Source of the DNA: Lentisphaerae bacterium GWF2_49_21
Lineage (GTDB): Bacteria; Verrucomicrobiota; Lentisphaeria; Victivallales; GWF2-50-93
Assembly: GCA_001804805.1 (NCBI GenBank)
Contig: MHBH01000026.1
Location: 174,340 to 238,339 of the forward strand
Direction: 5' to 3'
Length of the DNA stretch: 64,000 bases
Shown: piece by piece, positions 33,059-42,074 of the stretch
Numbering within the stretch: position 1 is the stretch's first letter
Layout: each line of letters starts with the position of its first letter
Notes under the pieces: generated by a model
Seen by the model: only the letters and a program-made list of their open reading frames with translations
Database searches by the model: none
What the model was told of the DNA's origin: nothing
Position numbers and translations under genes: made by a program

Positions 33059-34033
33059 ATGCTGCGGATTTTGTTAACCTGTTTGTTAATATTGGGCATG
33101 ATAAGCCTATCGAAGGATTTATTGGCGCAGGAAATGGATAAGGATGGCAAGGCCGCCGATGTATTATCTGTCCCCCCCATTGATTCCGTAAGAAAAGTAC
33201 ATGAGACATATCTTGCTCTGGTCAAGAGCTCAAAAGACAGGTATTTGAAGGTTCTGCAGGCATTGTCGCTTGCTGAGCAGAAAAAGGGCAATCTGGACGG
33301 GATAGAAGAGTTAAAACCGGAGATTGATATGCTGGGTGAATCGTCTGCAGAAAGCAAGGTGGAATTCAAAAATACTTCAGCTAAGAAAGCCCAGGATATG
33401 TTTTGCAAGGAGATGGATACGCTAAAGGGTAGATATCTAACAGATTTGCAAAGAGTACAATCCGAAGAGGTAAAGGCTGGGAAAATAGACAACGCCAAAA
33501 TGATAAAAGCGTACATCGAGTCCTTGCAAGGACAGCGGGATATGGCATTGGGATCCGATAAGGAAGGAACAGGCATTAAAGCCAATGATCCCAGCTTAAA
33601 AAATTTCAAGATACAAATAATCCCTATTCCCGAGTTGTCTGACAAGCAGAAGAAATCAATAGGCAAGCATGTAGATAAAATTGAAGCAACTTCGTATTTT
33701 GATGAAAGATACAAACCGGAATTTTCATGTGATGGCAAAGAAAACACCGACTGGGCCCTGAAAGGCAATAAGGGTTCGATAGAATATAATTTTAAAAAGA
33801 ATATAAGTGTAAGATCAATCATTTTCGCTTCACGAACGGGCAGTGATAGCATTATAAAAGGAAAGGTCGTTATAAACTCAAAATATGAAAACCCATTTGT
33901 CAACTATAGTGGAGGAAATGCGCTAGTAGTGTCCTGGCCTCAAATAAAAGTAAATATAAAAAGTATTAAAATCGAATCCCAGGAGGGTGCTGCAAACCCA
34001 GGAATTTCCGAGGTTTATATAATGGATAAATAG
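33059..34033 (+). CDS. Exported coiled-coil protein with C-terminal discoidin-like domain
   Basis: A 324-residue protein with a signal peptide ending about residue 23 (LLAQ). A predicted helical hairpin/coiled-coil stretch (about 40-170) contains units of the type YLALVKSSKDRYLKVLQAL and RYLTDLQRVQSEEVKAGKID, a pattern common in exported proteins of PVC bacteria. The last 110 residues look like an F5/8 type C or NPCBM-like beta domain (DGKENTDWALKGNKGSIEY), suggesting carbohydrate binding. The start at 33059 is set by TTAGGAG. It may be a glycan-binding surface protein linked to the surrounding locus. It belongs to no named family that I recognise. Confidence 0.65.
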   Translation: MLRILLTCLLILGMISLSKDLLAQEMDKDGKAADVLSVPPIDSVRKVHETYLALVKSSKDRYLKVLQALSLAEQKKGNLDGIEELKPEIDMLGESSAESKVEFKNTSAKKAQDMFCKEMDTLKGRYLTDLQRVQSEEVKAGKIDNAKMIKAYIESLQGQRDMALGSDKEGTGIKANDPSLKNFKIQIIPIPELSDKQKKSIGKHVDKIEATSYFDERYKPEFSCDGKENTDWALKGNKGSIEYNFKKNISVRSIIFASRTGSDSIIKGKVVINSKYENPFVNYSGGNALVVSWPQIKVNIKSIKIESQEGAANPGISEVYIMDK

Positions 34034-34078
34034 AAATACTGGCAAGCTAAGCTATGCCACCAAAAGAGCTCTGTATAA

Positions 34079-34810
34079 ATGTATAATTTAAGACAATATC
34101 TCAGAAGACAGTATTTCTATCTTTCCACAATTCCAAACTTGTTCAGGCTTCATGAGATGTCATTTTTCAGGAAGTATCTGAAAATAAGGGGAAATGACAG
34201 GATCCTTGATGTCGCCTGTGGAATTGGCGTTTATGCTAATCGTCTGGCGAAAAGGGCTGCTTGCGTTGTTGGATTTGACTTGTCATACAATAATATTGCC
34301 ATTGCTAATCACATCAGGAAGGATAATACCTTTTTCTACTGTGGCAACGCGGAAGAAATATGCCATCCAAACAATTCATTTGACATAGTCATCTCAATAT
34401 GCGCCATAGAGCATTTCAATGATTCAAAGAAATCCATAGCAGAAATGTTCAGGGTGTTGAAGCCAGGAGGGCAGCTATTGGTCACAGTGGACTCGCTTGA
34501 GAATATTAATTCGAGGGAATTCATTGAGTTTCACAGGAAGTTCTGCCTGGTGCAGAAATATTATACCGTTGGAACAGTCCGCAAAGAACTTGAAGCAGTT
34601 GGATTTGAAATCAGAACAATAAAACCAATATTGGTATCGCCTTTTTCAGCCACAATGTGTAAATTTGCATTTAAGATCATGAAATGGCCTATGTTATTCG
34701 GCATGTATTCATTGCTGGCATATCAGCTGACACTGATTTTGGATAAATTTTCATCAGACAGGAACTCTGGGATAATAATAGCCGTATATGCGTTAAAGAC
34801 TAAGGAATGA
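34079..34810 (+). CDS. Class I SAM-dependent methyltransferase
   Basis: A 243-residue methyltransferase of the Methyltransf_11 type. Motif I is ILDVACGIGVYANRL, an acidic residue ends strand 2 in VVGFDLSYNN, and the post-motif IVISICAIEHFND is followed by FRVLKPGGQLLVT. The C-terminal 60 residues contain hydrophobic stretches, which suggests it works next to the membrane on a lipid-linked sugar. It is followed by a convergent FkbM methyltransferase gene eight bases away. Confidence 0.87.
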   Translation: MYNLRQYLRRQYFYLSTIPNLFRLHEMSFFRKYLKIRGNDRILDVACGIGVYANRLAKRAACVVGFDLSYNNIAIANHIRKDNTFFYCGNAEEICHPNNSFDIVISICAIEHFNDSKKSIAEMFRVLKPGGQLLVTVDSLENINSREFIEFHRKFCLVQKYYTVGTVRKELEAVGFEIRTIKPILVSPFSATMCKFAFKIMKWPMLFGMYSLLAYQLTLILDKFSSDRNSGIIIAVYALKTKE

Positions 34811-34818
34811 TCGAGATT

Positions 34819-35724
34819 TCAAAGAAGTTCAGAGTCTTCCCTGGAGAATATTACGTCAAAACAGTCGGTCGTAAATTTATCTTTTAGCCTTATGGGTCTC
34901 TCATATCCTTCGAAAGTTATATAATCGTACGCACTGTAGGAGTTCTTTATATAATATGCTGAAAAACCTTTTCCTGAGAAAAAGCTGAAGATGGATTTAA
35001 CCTTTTCAGGACCAAGCTTGTCAGGAGTGATTTCCATGCAGAATTCAACATCTTCTGGCAGTTTGTCAAAGACAGGGATCAGTCCCTGAATGACCTCCCA
35101 TTCAGCACCTTCGACATCTATCTTGAACAATTTTATCCTGCTTATCTCCGCAGGGAGGATTATTTCCGACAAAGGAAGTCCTTCAATATCTAACGTAGTG
35201 TTATTGCAGTAAAGACCGGAAATTATGGTTGCAGCTCCCATGTGCATGCCTATGGGATTGTACAGTGTGATTTTTCCCTTGTGTGACGTTGCAGCACAGC
35301 AATATCGTCTTATGGTATTTATGTTGTTGGAAGAGATATTGGTCTCCAGCAGATTGAAATTTGCAGGCATGGCTTCAATTGCAAGGACAGAGAAATAAGG
35401 ATTCTGTCGGGCCACAAGAAGGGAATAATATCCGATATTTGCACCGACATCAACAAATATGCGATTCCTGTCGTTTTTGATACGCGAAAGCATCCAGTGG
35501 CTTATATGAGGCTCCCATATTCCAAAGTAATATAAGAATCCCTGTATTACATCGTTTGACTTTCCGGACACGGTGAATCCAAATTTTGTCTTCACAGTGA
35601 AGCACCGCTCCCTCCAGGCAAACCTAGTCCATAGAAATTTCTTTAAAAATGCCGATGGTGAATATCGTATCCAAAGCCTGGCAATAGGAACCAATGCAAG
35701 CCCTAATTTGTCTTTCACGTTCAT
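34819..35724 (-). CDS. FkbM family methyltransferase
   Basis: A 301-residue FkbM-type methyltransferase, which usually O-methylates a hydroxyl group of a sugar or polyketide. Key blocks are FVDVGANIGYYSLLVAR (SAM loop), LAIEAMPANFNLLETNI and RIKLFKIDVEGAEWEVIQGL, the latter with the conserved IDVEGxE motif. It lies on the minus strand, convergent with the previous methyltransferase gene. The acceptor is likely a hexose or deoxyhexose of the surface glycan. Confidence 0.9.
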   Translation of the reverse strand: MNVKDKLGLALVPIARLWIRYSPSAFLKKFLWTRFAWRERCFTVKTKFGFTVSGKSNDVIQGFLYYFGIWEPHISHWMLSRIKNDRNRIFVDVGANIGYYSLLVARQNPYFSVLAIEAMPANFNLLETNISSNNINTIRRYCCAATSHKGKITLYNPIGMHMGAATIISGLYCNNTTLDIEGLPLSEIILPAEISRIKLFKIDVEGAEWEVIQGLIPVFDKLPEDVEFCMEITPDKLGPEKVKSIFSFFSGKGFSAYYIKNSYSAYDYITFEGYERPIRLKDKFTTDCFDVIFSREDSELL

Positions 35725-35876
35725 TTTAGCGAAGACCCGTCATTTATGTCTGGAAATGGATAAAACGACTACAAGATTAATAAAAGCCGATATTACTAAA
35801 AGGCAATCACGCAATAGAAAAGAATGCCTGAAGTGGTATAATTAGGAATTGAGATGGCAAGACGGGATGATGATCT

Positions 35877-37028
35877 ATGAAAAAAATGCTGATGATAGTT
35901 CCTGAATATCCTTTCCCATGCAAATGCGGAATGACCTTCCGGATTGGAGACATGTGCCGGAATATATCTGACGTTGTGGAACTTCATCTGTTTGTCTGCG
36001 GCACGGGAAAAGAAAGTAACTCTTTGGAGGGAAAGGAATTATTCAAGTCAATATCCTTTGCTCCTGTTACTGCTTCCGGAAATTGGTTCCATGAAACATG
36101 GCTGAAAGCATACAGAAGGATTGCCAAGCCGCTATTCGACAATAAGATATATCTGTCCGAACATGTCCTTAAAAAGCTTTCTGACATGCAGAGGGAATAT
36201 GCCTATGACATTGTCATGGTGCATACCCTGCTTCTCTCGAGAGCCCTGAAAGCATTTCCCAGACATGTTCTCCGGATCCTTGATCCGCATGACATATGGT
36301 ATCAGCGTTATCTTGAATTCTTAAAAATCGGAAAAGGACCTCTCCTTTTACATTTCAGGAATCTTGAGCGGGAAATGGAGCTTTATAAAAATGTAGATTT
36401 GGCAATTGCCATTTCATTGTGGGACTGGGAATTCATGACAAATCATGGGATACATCCCTTATATGTTCCTATTTCATTCAAGCCAAATCCATTACCTGAA
36501 AAGATACCACAGGGTGCAGATATCCTTTATGCTTCAGGCAATGGATATGCGAATATTGATGCCATCCATTTTTTCATTAAAGAAATTCTTCCAGCAGTAA
36601 AGAGGGCTGTTCCAGAAGTGAGATTTATGATTTCCAATGCATGCGATGAGCTTAAAAGGGAATATTCCGGTTGTGAAGTAATTAAGACACTTCCTTATTT
36701 TGAAGACATAAGGGAAGCGTATCAGCTTGCAGATCTTGTCGTTGTCCCGTTGAGGGTTGGAAGCGGACTCAAGATTAAAGTAATAGAATGTTTTTCTTTG
36801 GGGAAACCTGTAATCTTGTCTTCTTCAGCCGCACAGGGAATATCTCTTTCAAATTATGAGCAGGAATGTATTTCAAGCGATCCGGTGATTCTTGCCAGTG
36901 AAATCATAAAAGCCTTAAAACAGCCTGACTACAGGAGGAAACTAGCTTCCAGTGGACTTGGCATAACAAGGGACGAGTATAATCCTGAGAAAGTATATGG
37001 AGAGCTTAGGAAGAGAATTTCAAACTGA
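35877..37028 (+). CDS. GT4-like glycosyltransferase
   Basis: A 383-residue GT-B fold transferase. The N-terminal part, VPEYPFPCKCGMTFRIGDMC, resembles enzymes that start by binding an acceptor in a Pro-rich loop. The C-terminal domain has LYASGNGYANIDAIHFF, TLPYFEDIREAYQLADLVVVP and LRVGSGLKIKVIECFSLGKP, so the first Glu of the usual E-x7-E motif is replaced by a Gly/Ser-rich sequence; only the later Glu (VIECF) remains. This form belongs to the Glyco_trans_1_4-like group. The gene is followed four bases later by the convergent GT4 gene. Confidence 0.86.
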   Translation: MKKMLMIVPEYPFPCKCGMTFRIGDMCRNISDVVELHLFVCGTGKESNSLEGKELFKSISFAPVTASGNWFHETWLKAYRRIAKPLFDNKIYLSEHVLKKLSDMQREYAYDIVMVHTLLLSRALKAFPRHVLRILDPHDIWYQRYLEFLKIGKGPLLLHFRNLEREMELYKNVDLAIAISLWDWEFMTNHGIHPLYVPISFKPNPLPEKIPQGADILYASGNGYANIDAIHFFIKEILPAVKRAVPEVRFMISNACDELKREYSGCEVIKTLPYFEDIREAYQLADLVVVPLRVGSGLKIKVIECFSLGKPVILSSSAAQGISLSNYEQECISSDPVILASEIIKALKQPDYRRKLASSGLGITRDEYNPEKVYGELRKRISN

Positions 37029-37031
37029 ACC

Positions 37032-38246
37032 TTATCGCAGCAGTGCTTCTAATCTGCTGTAAACGGCGGAGAAACTGAAATTTTGCATGGTCATTCCCAC
37101 CGCAGCTTTTCCCATGTCATATCTCAGCCGGGTATCTTCAATGAGAATTTTAAGTTTTTCATAAAATCCGGAGTTGTCGGACATATTTTCGAGAAATCCT
37201 GTTTTCCTGTCCTGGACGACTTCTGGAACACCTCCGACTTTGCTTGCAACAACCGGCAGTCCGCAGGCCTGGGCTTCAGCTATGGAATTTCCAAAACTCT
37301 CAAACATTGTGGGACTTATAAAAATGGAATGTGCCCGATAAAAGTCGGGCATTTTACCGTAAGGCATGCATGGGGACCAACAGAACCTGTCAAGACATCC
37401 AAGCTCCTCAATCTTTTTCTTCAAACAATCGATTTTTGACTTTCTGCATTCATCTATGGCTGAGGAGCCTGCGACAGAGAAGTGGAGATTGCTGTATTTT
37501 TTGAGCAGACCGGGCATTATTTCTATAACTACATCGGCCCCTTTCTCCCTTGAAAATCTGCCGGCGAAGCAGATTCCGATCTTTGGAGTTTCTACTGGAT
37601 TAGGCAGTGGATGGAATAGTGCAGTATTGACAGCATTTGGAATTATTGTAATCATCTTTGATTCTAAATTATAATAATTTGCCGCAAGATTCGCAATGGC
37701 TGACGTGGGCGCAGTATATTTATTGAAGCGATTAATAAAATCAATTTCTTTCCTGTGCAAGTATTGGTTTATAGGACTATTTGAAATACCAAGTTTATTG
37801 AATAAATATCTTGGACACGCGAAGTCCAATTTCATCTGATAATTGTTCGTTGGTGGCAGGAAAATATATTCAAGAAAACTTTCATTGAAGAACACGGTAT
37901 CAATCCTGTTTGCTTCGATGATCTGCGGAAGAGCCCTTGAGAGGGAAGATGCGAATTTTACAATGTCAATATCGGAGGGGGTTGAATTTTCCGTTATAAC
38001 AGGGATATGCAAACGATGTCCAAGACTCCATTGCAGGCTTTTAATGCAAAAGTATGGATTTATTACAATCAAATGGAGATTTGGAGGCAGGTCTTCTCGG
38101 AGAAATGCTGAGTTACGACTGGATATGAAAAAGACCTCATGTCCCGATTTGGCTAGCATCAGAGCCTCATTTGATGCGGAAATGCTAACCCCGTTTGTCT
38201 CGAATGAGGAGGACACTATGGCGATTCTTTTTTTATTTACATTCAT
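37032..38246 (-). CDS. GT4 family glycosyltransferase
   Basis: A 404-residue GT4 transferase on the minus strand. The N-terminus, AIVSSSFETNGVSISASNEA, is the acceptor domain. The C-terminal domain has ICFAGRFSREKGADVVIEIM, FSVAGSSAIDECRK and the MFESFGNSIAEAQACGLPVV signature with E-x7-E spacing. It probably adds one residue to the glycan repeat. It is convergent with the gene to its left and divergent from the FkbM gene at 38347, with a 100-bp AT-rich promoter gap. Confidence 0.9.
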   Translation of the reverse strand: MNVNKKRIAIVSSSFETNGVSISASNEALMLAKSGHEVFFISSRNSAFLREDLPPNLHLIVINPYFCIKSLQWSLGHRLHIPVITENSTPSDIDIVKFASSLSRALPQIIEANRIDTVFFNESFLEYIFLPPTNNYQMKLDFACPRYLFNKLGISNSPINQYLHRKEIDFINRFNKYTAPTSAIANLAANYYNLESKMITIIPNAVNTALFHPLPNPVETPKIGICFAGRFSREKGADVVIEIMPGLLKKYSNLHFSVAGSSAIDECRKSKIDCLKKKIEELGCLDRFCWSPCMPYGKMPDFYRAHSIFISPTMFESFGNSIAEAQACGLPVVASKVGGVPEVVQDRKTGFLENMSDNSGFYEKLKILIEDTRLRYDMGKAAVGMTMQNFSFSAVYSRLEALLR

Positions 38247-38346
38247 GTATGCCGTATGTCATTATGTTATTCCTCTAACGTGCTATATTATATATCGTAA
38301 GATTTATATTTAATACTGTAAATGCGTATAAATCCGGATCGATCCC

Positions 38347-39090
38347 ATGAGATTTGCAAAGGACATCATAAGGAAAATGTTTTCGGTTTCTGGATATTCC
38401 ATTGGAAGAATCCAGAAGCCATGCAACGCCGAATACTTTTATCTGACAAAATTCCTGAACTATTATCTTGAAAAGAAAGGGGCGTTCTATTTCATCCAGA
38501 TAGGGGCAAATGATGGTGTAACTTTTGATCCCATTCGGGAATTCATCATTAGGAATCCCGGAAAGGTGAAGGGGATTCTTCTTGAACCGATGAAGGAGGC
38601 ATACTCAAAGCTGGTCGGGAATTACAAGGACTTTCCTGATATCATCAAGGAAAACCTTGCCATCCATAATACTGAAAAGGAGATGACTCTTTACAAGGTT
38701 GATCCTGCAAAAAGGGAACTGCTTGAAAAATGGTCTGGAGGTATGGCATCATTTAATAACGAGCATCATAAGCTTTCCAACACCCCCAAGGAGTTCATTC
38801 TGGAAGAAAAGGTGAAGTGCATATCTCTGGAAGAGTTGTTGCTCAGGCATGAAGTCAAGAAACTTGATTTGCTGCAGATAGACACAGAGGGATATGATGC
38901 GGAAATTATAATGAACATTGACTTTTCAAGAATTAAGCCATCTATCATTCGTTTTGAACATGGATATATGGATAAAATCATGGGCAAGGATAAAGTCGAG
39001 GCAATCTTAAAGCTACTTAATGACAATGGATATCAGATAATCATTGAAAGTTATGACGCTACTGCATATCAGCCATTTCTAATAATTTGA
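38347..39090 (+). CDS. FkbM family methyltransferase
   Basis: A 247-residue FkbM methyltransferase, shorter than the one at 34819. The SAM loop is FIQIGANDGVTFDPIREF, followed by GILLEPMKEAYSKLVGNY and KLDLLQIDTEGYDAEIIMNI with the IDTEGxD motif. Two FkbM enzymes in one locus suggest two different O-methyl groups on the glycan, or one that acts on the terminal sugar and so stops chain growth. It precedes the Gmd gene and may be co-transcribed with it. Confidence 0.9.
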   Translation: MRFAKDIIRKMFSVSGYSIGRIQKPCNAEYFYLTKFLNYYLEKKGAFYFIQIGANDGVTFDPIREFIIRNPGKVKGILLEPMKEAYSKLVGNYKDFPDIIKENLAIHNTEKEMTLYKVDPAKRELLEKWSGGMASFNNEHHKLSNTPKEFILEEKVKCISLEELLLRHEVKKLDLLQIDTEGYDAEIIMNIDFSRIKPSIIRFEHGYMDKIMGKDKVEAILKLLNDNGYQIIIESYDATAYQPFLII

Positions 39091-39117
39091 TCCGATAGGG
39101 AATTGTATTTCAAAACC

Positions 39118-39136
39118 ACAGGCAAGATGCCTATGT
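39118..39136. repeat. ACAGGCAAGATGCCTATGT repeat
   Basis: A diverged copy of the ACAGGCGAGACGCCTGT palindrome (3482, 58373, 58639). It lies in the gap before gmd, where the frame is open and would add 21 residues to the gmd product if an upstream ATG were used. Confidence 0.55.
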
Positions 39137-39165
39137 TACATTTAAATACAGGTGAAGGAGTTTTT

Positions 39166-40149
39166 ATGAAAAAAAAAGCTCTGATTTCAGGGATAACTGG
39201 TCAAGATGGGAGTTATCTTTCCGAACTTCTTCTTGAAAAGGGTTATGAAATCTACGGTATAATCCGCAGGGTTGCGCTGGAAGATCCCGGCAATAGGTTA
39301 AAGCGTATTGAGCATATAAAAGATAAAATAAATCTAATACCTGGTTCCTTGGAAAGCTATCCCAGTCTTTACAAGATATTTAACCAGATAAAGCCCGACG
39401 AAATCTATCACCTTGCTGCCCAGAGCTATGTCAGCTACAGTTTCGAGGACGAGTTTTCCACCCTCAACACAAATATAAATGGAACGCATTTCATGCTTTC
39501 CGCGTTTAAGGACATAGCTCCTGAAGCAAAATTCTATTTTGCAGGCTCCAGTGAAATGTTTGGAAAGGTCCGAGATGTTCCGCAGAATGAGGAAACTTCT
39601 TTTCATCCGAGATCTTCTTATGGAATATCAAAGGTGGCTGGCTTTGATCTTACAAGGAACTATCGAGAGGCATATAATTTGTTTGCATTGAGCGGGATTC
39701 TTTATAACCATGAATCAGAGAGACGTGGTTTTGAGTTCGTCACACGCAAGATCACCTCTCATGTCGCAATGATAAAGCATGGCATAAAGGATTCTCTTGA
39801 ACTTGGAAACCTAGATGCTAAAAGGGACTGGGGGCATTCAAAGGATTATGTAAGGGCGATGTGGCTGATGATGCAGCAGGACAAGCCGGATGACTACATA
39901 GTGTGTTCCGGGGAAGCCCACACTGTACGTGAATTCTGCGAAAGGGCATTTGCGGTGGCAGGGCTTGACTACATGAAATATGTAAAGGTCAATCCGACGT
40001 TCTATCGTCCAGCCGAGGTTGATATACTATTGGGAGATTATTCAAAGGCTAGGAAGATACTTGGATGGAAACCAGAAATATCATTTTCAGAACTCATAGA
40101 ACGCATGGTCAAAAGCGACCTTGAATATTTTGGGAAAATAAAAGCGTAA
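39166..40149 (+). CDS. gmd: GDP-mannose 4,6-dehydratase
   Basis: A 327-residue extended short-chain dehydrogenase. The NADP-binding loop is GITGQDGSYL (9-18), the catalytic residues are Ser/Glu in GSSEMFG (128-134) and the Tyr152-x3-Lys156 pair in SSYGISK. HLAAQSYV and NHESERRGFEFVTRKI are Gmd-specific blocks. It converts GDP-mannose to GDP-4-keto-6-deoxymannose, the precursor of GDP-fucose, GDP-rhamnose or GDP-perosamine. The next enzyme of these routes is not in the window. The start at 39166 is set by GAAGGAG; an ATG at 39103 lies before a dispersed repeat. Confidence 0.93.
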   Translation: MKKKALISGITGQDGSYLSELLLEKGYEIYGIIRRVALEDPGNRLKRIEHIKDKINLIPGSLESYPSLYKIFNQIKPDEIYHLAAQSYVSYSFEDEFSTLNTNINGTHFMLSAFKDIAPEAKFYFAGSSEMFGKVRDVPQNEETSFHPRSSYGISKVAGFDLTRNYREAYNLFALSGILYNHESERRGFEFVTRKITSHVAMIKHGIKDSLELGNLDAKRDWGHSKDYVRAMWLMMQQDKPDDYIVCSGEAHTVREFCERAFAVAGLDYMKYVKVNPTFYRPAEVDILLGDYSKARKILGWKPEISFSELIERMVKSDLEYFGKIKA

Positions 40150-40197
40150 TAGCATTATAAATAAATTATTGAAAATAATTTATAAATGAGGTTATGA

Positions 40198-40920
40198 ATG
40201 CAGGATGAACGAACTGAAAAATCTTATTCAGATACACTGTCCCGCATGGGACATTCGTCATTATCTATGGTTAAGACAGCAGGTTATGATGCCTGGTATG
40301 GCAACGTTCTTCCCGAGGATAAGAATGCGGTTATTTATGATTATGGCTGTGGGCATGGCGATTTCCTGGAATACCTTTCTCTTAAGGGATATAAAGTCAT
40401 ATCGGGGGGTGATATAAATTCAGAATGTGCGCGTGTTGCCACTGAAAGAGTTCGTGTACCGATAGATAAAATTGGAGAGATGAAAGAATTTTCAAAGATA
40501 AACAGAGGCAAGTATGACTTCATTAACCTAAAGGATATAATCGAGCATATCGATAAAGAATCCCTTGTTGAATTCCTTTCTGATATTAGAGAAACATTGA
40601 GGCCAGATGGATTTATTATTGTGTCATGCCCTCAAATATGTGGATTTACTTCCCTATTTACGCTTTACGATGATTTTACACATAAGACATTGTTTACCGA
40701 AAACAGTCTAAAATACGTCTTGAATTCTGCCGGGTATGTAAGAATTGAATTCATAAGGCCTGAAATCCCGTTTAGCCTCAACCCATTGAAGATGATTTCA
40801 AGGATGGCAAGATTTGCCTGGTTCCAGATCATTAGATTGATATATCGTATGGAGAGGCCTGGTGAAAGGATGCCGCCAATTCCTGGAGACAGGATTGCTT
40901 GTAAAGCCTGGAGAGGGTAA
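40198..40920 (+). CDS. Class I SAM-dependent methyltransferase
   Basis: A 240-residue methyltransferase with the motif VIYDYGCGHGDFLEYL, then VISGGDINSECARVA and FINLKDIIEHIDKESLV. RPDGFIIVSCPQ follows. The C-terminal region has hydrophobic and basic residues suited to the membrane face. It follows gmd by 48 bp and precedes a GT4 gene by six, so these genes form one operon. The substrate could be the deoxysugar made from the Gmd product, but this is inference. Confidence 0.85.
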   Translation: MQDERTEKSYSDTLSRMGHSSLSMVKTAGYDAWYGNVLPEDKNAVIYDYGCGHGDFLEYLSLKGYKVISGGDINSECARVATERVRVPIDKIGEMKEFSKINRGKYDFINLKDIIEHIDKESLVEFLSDIRETLRPDGFIIVSCPQICGFTSLFTLYDDFTHKTLFTENSLKYVLNSAGYVRIEFIRPEIPFSLNPLKMISRMARFAWFQIIRLIYRMERPGERMPPIPGDRIACKAWRG

Positions 40921-40926
40921 AAGAAA

Positions 40927-42054
40927 ATGAGAGTTATGTTTGACAGTTCTGCGCTTTTCCACGCCAGCAGGGGAGGCGGTGTATACAATTATCTCCTGAA
41001 GTTGCTTCCGTTGCTCTCCGTCAAAGTTACATGCGACGGTGGAAGGATGTCGTTTCTGCATCTTCATTCGAGAAAGGAATTCCAGCCTCCGGATTTCATG
41101 AATGCGATGGATGTGCGGAATTTCTATTTTCCTGTAAAGCTCCTTAACAGGCTCTGGATCAAATATGAAATTCCGGACATGTCTCTTTTCTATAAGGATG
41201 TCGACATATTCCATTCTCCGCACTTTTCCCTCCCTGTCATGTCAAAGGCAAAAAAGATACTGACTGTGAACGACATAACATATTTGAGACACCCGGAATA
41301 TTTCCATGAAGCAGGCAAGAAGCTGAATGAATATGGATATAATTTCCTGCTTCCAACAAACATCAGACGAGCAGACAGGATTATTGCCATTTCAGAATTC
41401 ACAAAATCGGACATAATCGAATATTTTAAAATACCGGAAGAGAAAATATCGGTTGTCCACATAGGGTGTGACATTCCTCTCAAGCTGACGCCGGAAGAAC
41501 GATCTTCCATATTAGCCGGATTTGGGCTGATTGGAACTGAATACATTTATTTTCCGGCCGGCACATTGGAGCCCAGGAAAAACATACGATTGACAATAGA
41601 GGCGTTCAAGAAGGCTGGAATTAAAGGAATGAAGATGGTCATTTCCGGGATTGGCGACTATTCCTGGCTGGACAGGATTGCTGGTGTCGATAATATTCAA
41701 ATTGTACGATGGGAGAACGAGAATCAGAAGAACGCCTTGTTCCAGGGGGCCGCATTTGTAGTATATCCCTCCCTTTACGAAGGATTTGGAATGCCGGTAG
41801 TTGAGGCCATGGGCAATGGGAAGGCTGTTCTGACATCGAATACGACCTCCTTAAAGGAAATAGCGGATGGATATGCCCACATGGTGAATCCGGAAGACGA
41901 GGAGGGCATTTCGCAGGGAGTTAAGAGAATTTATGAAGATATAGACTATAGGAATGACCTTGAAATGAAATCGACAGTCAGGGCTGAAGATTTTACTTGG
42001 GAAAAGATGGCATCTCAGACATATGATGTCTATAAAAGATTACTTTCTTCCTGA
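40927..42054 (+). CDS. GT4 family glycosyltransferase
   Basis: A 375-residue transferase of the Glyco_transf_4/1 type, similar to the WbpY/MtfB mannosyltransferases. The N-terminus is MRVMFDSSALFHASRGGG, with IFHSPHFSLPV and TVNDITYLRHPEYF blocks typical of that group. The C-terminal domain has YIYFPAGTLEPRKNIRLTIE and the YEGFGMPVVEAMGNGKAVL signature. Membership in this group and the neighbouring gmd fit use of a GDP-sugar. The gene is convergent with another GT4 gene at 42075. Confidence 0.9.
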   Translation: MRVMFDSSALFHASRGGGVYNYLLKLLPLLSVKVTCDGGRMSFLHLHSRKEFQPPDFMNAMDVRNFYFPVKLLNRLWIKYEIPDMSLFYKDVDIFHSPHFSLPVMSKAKKILTVNDITYLRHPEYFHEAGKKLNEYGYNFLLPTNIRRADRIIAISEFTKSDIIEYFKIPEEKISVVHIGCDIPLKLTPEERSSILAGFGLIGTEYIYFPAGTLEPRKNIRLTIEAFKKAGIKGMKMVISGIGDYSWLDRIAGVDNIQIVRWENENQKNALFQGAAFVVYPSLYEGFGMPVVEAMGNGKAVLTSNTTSLKEIADGYAHMVNPEDEEGISQGVKRIYEDIDYRNDLEMKSTVRAEDFTWEKMASQTYDVYKRLLSS

Positions 42055-42074
42055 GGAAGGGATGAATGGGAACT

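Noticed and set aside
39103..39165. Upstream start of Gmd at 39103
   Set aside because: The extra residues are encoded by a dispersed palindrome, and the GAAGGAG site favours 39166.
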